Source of the DNA: Burhinus oedicnemus
Lineage: Eukaryota; Chordata; Aves; Charadriiformes; Burhinidae
Assembly: GCA_008921705.1 (NCBI GenBank)
Contig: VFFE01007779.1
Span: 626,274 to 690,273, forward strand
Length of the DNA stretch: 64,000 nt
Direction of reading: 5' to 3'
The notes below the pieces were generated by a model. That model ran no database searches. It saw only the letters and a list, made by a program, of their open reading frames with translations, and was not told the DNA's origin. Both the position numbers and the translations under genes were made by a program. Positions 51,418 through 63,196 of the stretch are shown one piece after another. Within the stretch, counting starts at the first letter, position 1, and each line of letters opens with the position of its first letter.

Positions 51418-51604
51418 TGATGATAGAATAGTTTGGGTTGGAAGGGACCTTTAAAGGTCATCTAGTCCAACCCCCCTGCAATGAGCAGGCACATCTTCAA
51501 CTAGATCAGGTTGCTCAGAGCCCCGTCCAATCTGACTTTGAGTGTTTCCAGGGATGGGGCATCTACCACCTCTCTGGGCAACCTATTCCAATGTTTCACC
51601 ACCA
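51418..51604 (-). mobile_element. CR1 LINE, 5'-truncated 3' end (young-looking)
   Basis: The plus strand starts with TGATAGAATAGTTTGGGTTGGAAGGGACC, the antisense of the CR1 3' terminus, followed by TCATCTAGTCCAACCCCCCTGC. The 3' UTR is about 83 bp. The minus-strand coding part is intact: it starts near VVKHWNRLPREVVDAPS and continues without stop or frameshift to ALSNLI and a TAG at 51501-51503. These endings match the usual CR1 consensus closely, so this copy appears less diverged than the one at 13835. The homology stops abruptly near 51604, the expected 5' truncation. No target-site duplication is evident. Confidence 0.95.
51501..51604 (-). pseudogene. CR1 ORF2 C-terminal remnant (about 33 codons)
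   Basis: The remaining coding part of the CR1 copy reads in one frame from VVKHWNRLP through REVVDAPSLET to ALSNLI and the stop. It lacks both the endonuclease and the polymerase active sites and is too short to function. It serves as a marker of orientation and relative youth. Confidence 0.9.
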
Positions 51605-54009
51605 ATATATCTAGTTAGAACAGCTGTCTCTAATTTGTATTTCATTTTGAAGATGGCTGCTTCTAATTCAGAACTGAGAAACTTGTCTTTTTCTCCAGGT
51701 ACATCAATTGATCAGATGTTATCTATCTTCATTGATCTTCCATTTTGCATGGCTGAAAAAGAAAAAGATTTAGAGGAATCTCGTGAATCAACCTGTAAAT
51801 GTTAATGTCATGTATTTTACGCCAGGGTGATGGTGGTGTGTGTGGCAGGGTTGTATATTCTTAAATCTAGTTAGCCCAATGGGGTCCTAATGTTGATAAC
51901 TACTTAGGAAAATTCCTTCTCAGTTCCTCTATTGAGGTGTTTCACCCAGGTGAGGGCCTGAAATCCTGGTTTAAGGCCGCTTAACCTGAAAATAATGCAA
52001 GTTACTGCTCTTCCTTTGTCACTCAGAAAATTGTTGTGACTGAAGTTACATGACTGACTATACCTGACACTGTCAAAGATAGGTGTTGTATTTTGACCAT
52101 CACTGGCGATGCTGGACTCAGCATGAAACAAAGAATCAGCAGTTCCAGTATTCTTTCTGCACGGTTTCTTCGTAACTTTTTAGGAGTTGTTTGGGCAGTG
52201 AGAAGTGCCATGCTTTTGGGGGTTCAACCAATCTGTAGTCTAATAGTTCTGCTTCTTTTTTCTGTGCACTCTTACGAACAGAAGTTGACTCTTTCTGTCT
52301 TTCCTGTTAGATGTGCACCTGAGCCTACGGGGTGGTTACTCCACAGGCTGGATTCAAAGTTTATTGTACTCAACAGGAAAGAATCCAATGAACTTCAGTG
52401 AGCTTTAGATCACCTTGTTAGGAAAACCACTTGAAAATATGGGTGTACTATCTAGGCGAAAGACTTGACCCCAAATCTATTGAAGACAGTCTATTTTTTT
52501 TGTTTACTAAAGCACTTCAATGGAAGAACTTATTCAGTGTTATGCTAGTCAGAAAACAATCTGCAGACATTTCATAAATGTGTTGTGGGATTTTTTTCTT
52601 TTTAAAAAGTGAAATTCATTTTTTAAGTCCTGAAGTGAATATGGAAATCCATCCTCGTTTCAATAAAAAAGTCAAATCTAAATTTTGGCATGTTAGTCTG
52701 CTGCCTTCAGTTACAGATAAAGTGCTTTGAGGAGAACATCGACATTTCTGATACGCAAATCAGAGTGCATACCTTTGTGGTCAGGTACATCTCACTGTGA
52801 ATATATATATAATTATAATGGCTGTTCCAGCAGCTCAGTGCTGAGCTTTATGTCCTTGTGGGGAGAAATGGAACCGTTGTTTGGGCACAGCTTTGGCTGG
52901 CCGATGGTGTCATGGAGTGGTGGCAGCCCCAGTACACTCCACTGGCTTGGTCAAAATGTCATTCTACATCTGAAGATTGCCATGCAATGATGTCTCTCCT
53001 GCTAATCTGTATGGAAGAACAGTGGTAAAATTGGTGGTCAAAAAAGACATGCATGAGATGATGAGTTTACAAGACTCATTAATGTGACCAAATTTCTAAT
53101 GAGCATTTATTTGGTACAGGCATATGGAACACTAGTCATTAGATACGAATCAGAAGAATATTTTTCTAAAAAGACCTTTCTATAATATGATACCCTCAAC
53201 AACTTTATTGGAGGTGGCAAACAGACAGGCCTGTCACGCAGCATGCCTAAATAGGACTCTTAATCACATTTCATTTCCTCTCTCACCTCCCGTGTGACAT
53301 TGCTTACAGATTTTCCGTGTAATTACTGACCTCTGGCTATCAGTGGAAAAAATATCTCACTGCTGTATCTGCCCATTCTTCCTCTCTCTCATTTTGAGTA
53401 CTTGTTTACCAGTTCTTAGGCAACCTTCACAGTGTAATGCACCACTCTGAAATAATTCCCTGGCTCAATGACCAGTTTGAAGTCATGTTCTTTTTCCTGA
53501 TCTAGCGAGTAAATTCTGTATACAATAGTTTCACTGCATCAATGATAGGTCTCAAAATCCCCTGAGTTTGCCTCAAGTTACCTAAAAATATCAGCCCTAA
53601 GTTTCATGTCTCTTCCTGTTTTATCACACTACAACCGTAGAGTGCATTCTCAGTGAAAACACAGAAGCCAGCTTGTAGCTTTTAGAAGATGTAGTTACCA
53701 ATTTTAGACCCAAACTTCATTTTCTTTTTGTGAGCCTGTTCTATTGATCCATTTCTCTCCAGAGGAAAAGGGAATTGATACCTTAAACTATAACTATTAA
53801 ATGAAAGGGTACGGGAGAATTTTATGCTGTTGTTACCTGCTTTTCACTTTTTTAGATTCACAGGGTTTACGACAGAGGAGACTAAGAGCCAGGTTAACCT
53901 CCTGTTTATCACAGACCTCCTGTTTAACACAGATAAACCTCCTGTTTACCACAACGAAGACAGATAATATTAAAAAATGTTAAAAAAACATTTACCTTTA
54001 CCACAAGAT
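51605..54009. other. Unique non-coding sequence, no gene recognised
   Basis: Open frames reach 102 codons (52093-52401, plus) without recognisable similarity. A three-copy minisatellite lies at 53896-53953, just before the ancient CR1 copy. Confidence 0.5.
53896..53953. repeat. Three-copy minisatellite, unit about 19-21 bp
   Basis: AACCTCCTGTTTATCACAG, then ACCTCCTGTTTAACACAGATA, then AACCTCCTGTTTACCACA. The copies differ at a few positions, so the expansion is not very recent or is being eroded. Confidence 0.9.
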
Positions 54010-55180
54010 TGATGTCACACTTGGTCCTCCAGAAAGAGATCTTCTAGTGGTTGGAAGACATCAAAAGAATCTGCCATTTCCCTTGGCAGTTTGTTCCAGT
54101 GAATTATCACTTGCACTACTAAAAATTAATGGTTTATTTCCAATTTGAATTAATCTGGTTTCAGCCTTCACATACATATCGCACTTTGTTTTGCTAAATA
54201 AGCTTTCTTTAGAGTCCAGTATTCAGCAGTTTATGTCTTTCACAGTAAGGCGTTTTTCCCAAACCTTGACTCCATGTTTCTTTTCCTTATGCTCTCCAGA
54301 TTTTCCAATATCTCTTGAAAATACCAGCACCAGAATGCTATGTGGTATTCCAACACCATCTGTATAAATAAAGTTATTTCTCTATGACTGTATGTCCTTT
54401 TTGCCACTGCACAACACTGAATATTGGTGCGACATTGTTTATCCAGTGTAATTTTTTAGAACCATGACTTTACAGTCCCTTGCTTTGAAGACCTGGCCTG
54501 CATGATGTGTCCCTAAATGTTTTCGATGTTTTAAAATACTCTTTGTCTGAGAGGGCTCAGTTTATGTTACAAACCAGATTGCTCTGCAGTCATTTCTGCA
54601 CCAGAGATCCAGATACTCTTCAGCTGTGTCTGCATTAGACAACCCCAAGCTGGAGTCCCATGAGCCACCTCAATCTAAAAGCAGCACTGTTGAGTCAGCA
54701 TCAGCGTGCCGTGCCACCCCGAGGTCTAGTCTGTTCAGCCCTCACCACACTGCAACGTGCTAGGACTACTTACCGATCCCTTAGGTTTTCATGAGCTTTG
54801 GGTTCCTCTCTCACTGTCGCTGCACCTTGTGGACAAGTCCTGCGTGACTGCAATGTCATCTTAATGTTTCGCTTTTCACCAATCTTTGTGGAATTCTGTG
54901 GTTTTATCAGAAAATATTGTTCAGGCCGCTGATAAAAATGATTGAATAGGGTTGATTCTAGTACTGATTCCTGGAAAAGAGTACTGGAAACACCTATTTA
55001 ATCATGAGCTATTCCTCATTCGGGGCCATTATGTGAATGCAAAACCTTTAGTGGATGTTTTGGGATGTAGTTAAATTAACAGCTGGACCAGAAGTTTACA
55101 CAGATGTAGAACTCTACCTTTAGCTAATTTATTCGTGTTCTGTTTCAGTGCACTTTCCCATCATTTCCATCCCAAGCTTG
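54010..55180 (-). mobile_element. Ancient CR1 LINE fragment, second old subfamily
   Basis: The plus strand reads as antisense CR1. Landmarks in order are CCATTTCCCTTGGCAGTTTGTTCCAGTGAATTATCAC, TTATTTCCAATTTGAATTAATCTGG, ACCAGCACCAGAATGCTATGTGGTATTCCAACACCATC, CACCAATCTTTGTGGAATTCTG, GATAAAAATGATTGAATAGGG, GATTCCTGGAAAAGAGTACTGGAAACACC and ACAGATGTAGAACTCTACCTTTAGC. These parallel a turtle/archosaur CR1 lineage distinct in detail from the copy at 37085. Both boundaries are approximate. All reading frames are broken, and the divergence is high. Confidence 0.8.
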
Positions 55181-56785
55181 TCTACTGATGATCTAGAAAC
55201 TGTCTAGTGCCTTTTGGGGGAGTAAATCTCCTTTTCTCATAAAGGTTTATGAATTTATTCTTTATTCTGGTTTTGCAAACTGCTGTCCCTGAAGTTCTCC
55301 ACAGAATTTGTAACAATTCATAAGGCATGCAACTGTATCCAATAGTGGTTTAAGTATATACATTTAAAAATGGTTCTTACAGGTATTAACTACTTAAACC
55401 AAAAATAAGGCATAGTATTTCAGTAGACTTTTAAAGTTTGGAACGAGTTTCTACTACATGAAGTAAACTGAAGATGTGAAAATACTAATGGCACATGGAT
55501 GTTGTCAGCAGGTGATATGAAAAATTCCAAAATAATCTTTATTGATAAGTAGAACAAGTATTATTTCAGTGTTCTGGATTGCAGACAATTGTGTGGGGTA
55601 TATTGCAACTTCTCTGATGGAAGAAGCAGTTTATAATGAAATATTAATTCTTGTGACATTTTGCCATGCTGAGGGGAGGAGGGTGTCATTTGAAAGCAGC
55701 CTGCATTAACACAAATACCAATATTTTTTAAAAATATGGACTTTGACATTCTTGCAGTAAATTAAGATTCAGTGCCAGGATTATGAGCTTCTTTCTTCTT
55801 ATGGTTTCTGCTATATAACACCCATTTATCAGACTTAAATGGCCAAATCAATAGAGTGTTTCCGCAGCAGGTATAATTGCTTTAGACTTATTACCTTTAC
55901 TAACAGACTTTGAGTTCTTGCCATCATTCTTCACTGGGTATCCCAAGTTGCCTTTTACTAAAAGGGCTGGGATACCACCCAGGATTTTTTTTTGCCTTAA
56001 TACGTGTTAAGTATGTAAGATTGCTCTAGAAGAACTGATAAACTGGTGGGTTATTTAAACCGACTGTTCCACAATGTATGTACTTATGCAGTAGCCCCAG
56101 CCTCCAGTTTTTTATGTTCAGCCAATACTCTGAGCTCTCTTGCAGTTAATTTTACATTTTTGTTCATTAGAAGAAAAAATGTCCTGGATAATACTTTCAG
56201 TGTGCTTACCTTTAACAAGCACTGTGCATTTCAGATTAACTGAAAAGTTTATTGGTGCTGGTATTGTACAAATTTAGCTTTTATGGCCAGTAAAATGTGT
56301 CTTTTTCTCTCCTGAGATAATGACTTGTACACCTGGCACTTTTTATGACATCCAATGGATTTTATTTTTAAAGAGCTTTAATTAAGCTTCTGGTATCACA
56401 TGGCACAAGCAAGCAAGGGAGTTTTTTTCCCTTATCTCACAAATCAACATGTTAAAATGGATTAATTAATAGATAACTATGGCCTTGAGATCTTATTAGT
56501 AGACTAAATATTTCATAGATTAGGAACTGGATTATAGGATGCTATAAACGGCAGATATTATAGGGTCTTTAAGTACATTGAGTTCAGCTGATGCTTTCCC
56601 AGGTATTTGGCTAACTTGGTTTTTACAGCTGTACACATAAATTGCCATTTTCATATACAGGCCTATGCCTCATATACTTGTTTTTGACTGGTGCTGCTGC
56701 AGAAAAGCAAAGAGAAAGATCCATCCTGCCAGGGTAGGCAGACCATCTAAAAACCAAAAAGCTGGACGGCTGCTTTACTGACATT

Positions 56786-56819
56786 TTCCTTATTCCTGTC
56801 ATTTCCTTATTGCTGTCAC
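56786..56819. repeat. 17-bp tandem duplication
   Basis: TTCCTTATTCCTGTCAT is followed directly by TTCCTTATTGCTGTCAC, with two mismatches between copies. Confidence 0.9.
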
Positions 56820-56851
56820 TTTGCGAAGGGAGAAATCCCAGGGTGACCTTC

Positions 56852-56891
56852 TCCGAACTGCACAGCAGTTGTCCGAACTACACAGCAACAG
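56852..56891. repeat. 20-bp tandem duplication
   Basis: TCCGAACTGCACAGCAGTTG is followed directly by a second copy starting TCCGAACTACACAGCA. It lies only 32 bp after the 17-bp duplication. Confidence 0.9.
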
Positions 56892-59800
56892 GAACAAAAT
56901 ACGGGGGGGTGTGGTTTGTTTTGCCATTCTTTAAGGAATTCTTACTCTACTCAACAAAAGTATTATTATTCTTTCCCAGCTTTCTATCCAAATTTATTTA
57001 AGATTATCTGCCGCAAGGGACTGAGGGAAATATAAGCGAGGGAAAGAAAATCACATGTGGATATGTAATATTCATAAGGACTAGGGGAACATAATGCTTT
57101 GTGCCCACACTGTTGGGAGAAAATGTGTATGGTTCTTAACCCTGAGGAGAAAAGGTAAAGCCTTAAAACTCCAATCAAGTAATAAACAAAATGTTTAAAT
57201 AATACAGCAATGACAGTAAATATTATGGAAGAATGTTTTCATTTTCATAGCTGTTGAAATTTTAATGCCTATTTCATTTGAGCTGCTGCTTTTTTCACAA
57301 GGACCAGAAAGACCATCCATTAATGTCAGATTGCAACCATAAACTCCCTGGAAGAGGAAGCAATTCATCCTGTCTGTGTGCATCGCATCTGCCACAGTGG
57401 ATTTCCCAGTCCATCTGCAGATATTATCACACAGTAAAAAGCTGAGTGAAAATAATTCAGATTTGTAAACTTGGTGAGCCCCTCGCTATCACACTAATAT
57501 TATAAATCTTTAAGGGCACTTATTCTGACTATCTAATCCTGCTGCATATTTAGAATGCATAAAAGCAGCCATACTGGGAAGCCAGTGCTTCGCGTTGAAA
57601 GATGCGTGAAAAAAGGCACAAGAAGACTAACAACAGACAAATCAGATTTCCCTTCGTCTCTGTGCATCTACTTTTTTAAGCTTGTGAAGCATTAGACTTC
57701 GTTGATCTCTGAAAAACTGAGATCTATAATTTAATTCTTCTGTAAAAAATAAAAGTGTCATTTAGCTACCATTTTTTATGTTGTCATTTCTCATTAAATT
57801 GAATGTTCCTATGTTATTTATAGAACTTCAGCTTTAAAAGTTTATCTGTGCAGCTTGAACATTTGCCAGATTTACACTACCAGTCTATGTCAGTGACAGC
57901 CAAAAGAGAGAGAAAGACATCTGAAGATAGCCTAATAAAATAAAGTTTGAAAAGACAGGAAAGGGCAGGAAAGGGGGAATGTATGTGTATTGTCATTCTA
58001 GTTAGCATTTAAAAGCAGATCACTGACCTGTCAGCAAATTAGATAGGGAGTCCAAGGAGGAGAAAAATTGATGAAAAATACTACAAATGAGATTTAAGAT
58101 ACCTTTAGAAAATGAATTAACATGAATGGAAGTAGTTCATCATTGTTTAGTCTGCTCTGAATTACTCATGGTCAATTTAATAAAAGTGGCGTATTTTGAA
58201 AAGTACTACCAAAAAAGCTGAGCGATCTCTTTTCATAAAACATTTATTAATAGTGTGAAAACACCACCAAAAAAAGCTGTGACATTCTATGAGTATGTCA
58301 GTTTTGCAGTGGTGGTTGTAAATATAAAAAAACAGTATTCAAAAAATTCAGAATGGCCAACTCTTACTTATTTAGGAAATAGCATAGTCAGTTGATAAAC
58401 AAAAAAGCTATTCTTACATTTTACTACACCCTTCCTATGGAGATTCTCATTTCATCTTAAGTGTTTCTGTGGGATGTCACAGAGAAGATAATAACACTTA
58501 AAAGCACTCTCCTCACCTTCATGTTTCCTAGTTCAAAGACATATTGGGGGATGGTTGCCACCTACTTGTTAAAATGTGAGGTGATAATAGTTACTGCTCC
58601 CTGTCTCTCACGCCTGTGCTGATGCTGCAGTACCAATGAATAAAGTGCAGTAAAAAGATTGTAGTTTTGCTGCAAAACTCAACAGATTGTGAACTCATTC
58701 AGAGAGTAAAACTGCTGAGAAAAAATACTGTTGTTTTTACTTAGTCATTTTTCCAACCACAGTTGTATCTCAACAGCTATCTTCTTTTTGCTGGTTAACA
58801 GTTGCTTCATTAAGCAGGTTGAGAAATACTTTCATAGCTTCGTAGTCTCATAAAAATGTAACTTGTGGTAAGTGTTTGTGTCTAATCAAATTCCACCAGC
58901 GTGGTCATGGGAAACCACAAGGAGTCCAGTTTCTTTAAAATTTGGGAAAGAAAAAGGCCGATGCCTATGATCCTGAATTTCAGTGATATGTTGGGAAAAA
59001 GAAATCATAATTATATCAAATGTGATAGTTTCAATTAAAGTAGCAAATGAACAGTCTGATGTTTCATCTACTTGCCAAGATCTTTACCCAAGGAAAGAAA
59101 TTACCATAATGAGAGCCTTAGAGGCACCGGAGTAACTATTGTTTATAAGGAATACAATATGGTCAGAAAAAACTAGTCACTTTGATATGTGTATCATTGT
59201 GTTTCCTCTACGGATGTCGTGTGTAGTGGATAAGACCTTTTAAAGATTGTCAAAACAGTCCTGTGACCTCACAATGCGTCACCTCTTTCAGTTTAATGGG
59301 CATGTGTAAGATAGTGCTTAAAATACATTTGATGTAGTTTCTGTAATCAAAAACCAACTTAATTTGCCTGAAACGTGCTCTGCCGTGAGCAACTGAATGG
59401 CAATCCTGTCCAGAAGGAGAGCTCCGAGCTCCACTGGCTCCACTTTCTCCACTGGCTGACTTCCTACAGTGCCCTGCTCCATCTGTCCCGTGTCTGTAGA
59501 GCAGATCCCTGAAAAATTACCATTGCCTTGACCTGTGGTAAGTGTGTCTGTGTGTAGATGAAAGAAGAGCATGTATATCTAAAAGCATGCTTTTTCTATC
59601 CACCTGCATCAGTTGATCTAATGCAAGAAATTCTTTCTTCCTTGAAATTGTATTTGCCTATGTGTACATTGGCTTCTTTAAATTAGTCTACATTAAGATT
59701 TATTCAGATTAGTATGATTCACTACTCCTTTGTTTAGAAAAATACTGTATTATCTTTTGGGACTGGGAGTATGTTTTCATTAAATGCAATGACCTAAAGG

Positions 59801-60488
59801 GACCTTGGCCTTTGATTTGGATCTCTTGTCATTGCTGTAAGAAAAATAATAAATAAGCAGCTCTCGTGGATTTGGTGAGATCAGTGTGTTTAGCCCTAGT
59901 TGCTGGACAAATGAGGTACTAAACCTATTTGACTACCCTGTGATAAGTCAGTGTTAGCAAAAGGATATATGTCATCTAAATATTTAGAGTTGGAGTTGCG
60001 AAGATGCCAGTGAAGTCTACACAGTAGGATGCTTGAGAAAAAAATCATTCTCGGTAGCACAGATTTTGGAAACTGAGGGGAGGTAAGCTTCTGGGTACCC
60101 AGTGACTATAAAGACATTGTCTATCTCTGTAGCTTTCTGTGCTTGCCTACAGTACGCAAGTAAAATACATAACCAAATAGCAATTACTACTTCCGTAATA
60201 TCCGCGTTTATTAAGAGGTATTGAAAAGAAAAAATTATCAAGGGGACAGAGAAGCATAGGCACTAAATCAGGCATCTTAAACACAATTATTTTCTTCAAT
60301 GTATGTGCATGCAGGAGTTTTCTTCTGTGCAGCTGTTTGGTTTGTTGTGGATAGACAATTTCTTAAGGCCTGTCATCTGCAGTTTTGTTCGCATATTGTA
60401 ATCTCTTCTCTGAAGTAAGCGGTCATGTTTTAAAAGTATTTAGTACTGCTTTTTTTCAGCCTTGCTAACTTTTTATACAGAATTTTAG

Positions 60489-60513
60489 CAGTGAATGTTT
60501 GTAACATTCACTG
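60489..60513. other. Perfect 11-bp inverted repeat (hairpin)
   Basis: CAGTGAATGTT, a TGT loop, then AACATTCACTG. All 11 positions pair and the loop is three bases. The stem ends sharply on both sides, so it is too short for a microRNA precursor. It could be a cruciform-prone site or the product of a templated mutation. Confidence 0.85.
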
Positions 60514-62297
60514 AGGTTAGGGTTGTGTCATTTTTTACATCTTTTTCATTTCTGTTTGTGTCATTTTTGAAAACAGAACTTTTTTACTGAAATTATCTTG
60601 GCCATCAATGCCTGAGTATCTTTAAAAATCCCGACCAAAAAGCCTTATTGCTTTCATAGCCTGAAAACTGAGCTCTGCAGACTCTGCTTGAGTTGCAGCT
60701 ACTATTAAAAGCTTTAGGAAGCTATTGGCTTCATCAGTAGAATGTAAGCTATCTAAATCTCACAAAACAGAGTTTAAATTTCTGGCAAAATGGTGTTTTG
60801 AAGCAATTGCATTTAATAAAGCTCCTGTTTGCAGAAAAATCTTTAGTATAGCTGTTTAAGCTTACTCATGAGAATCGCTATGTAAAGAACTTTCTGAGTA
60901 TCAGGAGAGTAAAGATGTGTGTTTACAGGAGCGAGCAGGAAATACGTAGAGACTGTCTATAATAAATAATTTTACAAGAGAATAAATTGACATTGAGCTC
61001 TGCATTTCTGATCTGTGTAATCAAATGAACTTACCTGTAAGTGCTAAATGCAATAAGAAACATGTACTTGGAGCTCTGTATTTTGTTCTTTGGACAGTCA
61101 CTCCTTTGGCTTCTCACTCCAGAAGTGTTTCAGTTGTTGCAGTCAGATATTACAGAAAAAAAAAGCAAATTTCTTAAATGTATTTGTTTACTATGTTTGA
61201 TGTTTCTCATCAGTACAGAGAAAGATGAAGACCGTTTCCCAAGATATTTAATAAAATCCAATCTTCAAAATTATTGCCCAATTAAGTGCAAAGAAAGTAA
61301 AACTTAATATGGCTTCAGTTTTAGCTGTCAGTAATTTTGACATATTTCAATCTTTATGCTGATTTAATATTTTCAAGAGCATAACTGCCATTTGGGGAAA
61401 CGCTCAGAGTATGTTTAGCATAATATCACGTGGATTAAATATTCAGCTTTGTTATTTGTGTTTTGAGTTCTTTGACCGTGTCTGATAGAGATATAGTCAA
61501 GGACCTACCCAAGGATCATGCACACTTAGGTACTGAATGATGCACTAAGAAAGGCTTTTTGAGCGCTGGATCATTTAGTCCCCACTATAGTGAAAAGCAA
61601 GTTTCTGTTAATGTAGCGTTTCTATGAGTTTTTAAAGCGAACACGAGGTTGTACAATAGTATAATGACTGTGTTAATGTCTCCAAGTGACAAATTTGGTC
61701 ATATTCAAATCAATACTTGGTATTACTTTACAAATGGTACTTTAATTGTTAAAATATGCTTAGCAATATACAAGTGAGATTACAGAGTTAGCACCTGTCT
61801 AAGCATAGATCTTCGCTTTACGATACCTGTGCTGTTCAGGCCTTGATACCGTGAGTTAATAAACGGTATACTTGCAAAAATAGGGGTTCATGTAACCTAA
61901 TGTTTCATTAAGAAAATTTACCTTCAATGCCATGTTTCATTTTTCAGATTACAAAACATTTTTATGATTTATGATCATTAAGGAAATTAAGGTGCTACTC
62001 TTCACGCTTACTTTATGACTGGATGTTAAATTAGCATACCTAATAAAGAGGTACCTTTTATGAATTAAAATTACAGTCTTTTCTGAAATAATGTTGAGAT
62101 CCTCCAGTTGATGCAGACCCTGTACTTTAATATCAGCATTGCTATTTCTTAATGCCTTGGGAAAAATAGGCAAACAAAAATATAAATCAGTTTACTTGAA
62201 AATACAGTTCTATACATACATACTGAAGATACCATAATCAATTTAGTTACGATTGTTACTTTTTTGATTATATAAATTAGGAATATTTTCACTTTTT

Positions 62298-62335
62298 CTA
62301 AAAGAGAAAAAAAATTTCTCTAAAAGAGAAAAAAT
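62298..62335. repeat. Duplicated A-rich motif with internal inverted repeat
   Basis: CTAAAAGAGAAAAAA occurs twice within about 40 bp, and TTTCTC-TAAAA-GAGAAA forms a 6-bp perfect inverted repeat in the second copy. Confidence 0.7.
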
Positions 62336-63183
62336 CCAAACGTTTCATAACAAGTTCTAGTACAGAGTCATCAGAAATAAGCAGTGTCAATAGTTCAGAC
62401 TAACCACAACTGATTTGGTAACTTGGCATTACAAGAAATGAAGAAAAGCACAATTACAATAATACAGAAGTCAGCTGCTTTTTATTTTTATAATACGGCT
62501 GAAATAACCACAAAGGAAATTTAAATAGCTACCTTGTAAGCTTGTGCCACAAATGAAAAGGAGCACAAGAATTTTAAATTATTGCTTTTTTAAAGTGACC
62601 TTGAAGTATTTGGGAGAAAAAGTGCAGGATATCATAGAAGTTACAAATAAATAATTTAATCCTCTAAGGACAGATTGTTGTCAGGCAGCAGAATATTTCA
62701 TTTAGTCTGATATCCATGGTGCTACATGAAAAACATCTTCATGCAACAAGAAGTGGGTTTTTTTCTGGTAAACTAATTGAAGAAAGAAACTAAAGCTGAT
62801 TCCTTCAAGAAAGTGCCACTGTATAACTTAAATCTTGAGTACAATTTTGTTTCATGCAAAAATCATTTCATTCCTGAAAAGCTTGTTTATTCAGACAAGA
62901 AATGATAAAAGGAAGAGATATAGATCAAGTGGTTGATGGCAAAGAGCAGTCTTCAGCCAAACTTGAGCAATGGGCCTCTTACTGCACACTGTTTGTTGCA
63001 TGCTTGGAATTCCCCAGAACTTAGCTGAAGACAAGTCAAAAATTTAAAAAATGTGTTTCTTTTTGGCCGTGTAGTTTTCTTTTGTTTGTTTGTTTATTCC
63101 TGGACCATTTTAAAATATTTTTGGGAGAAAGAAAGGATATAATCTAGAAAAAATGCTTAACAAATAGACTGAAAGAGGCAGAG

Positions 63184-63196
63184 AAAAAAAAAAAAA
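63184..63196 (+). repeat. Poly(A) run
   Basis: Thirteen consecutive A with no recognisable retroposon body upstream. Confidence 0.85.

Noticed and set aside
60480..60520. Perfect hairpin considered as a microRNA precursor
   Set aside because: The stem is 11 bp, well below the roughly 30 bp expected, and pairing does not extend outward.
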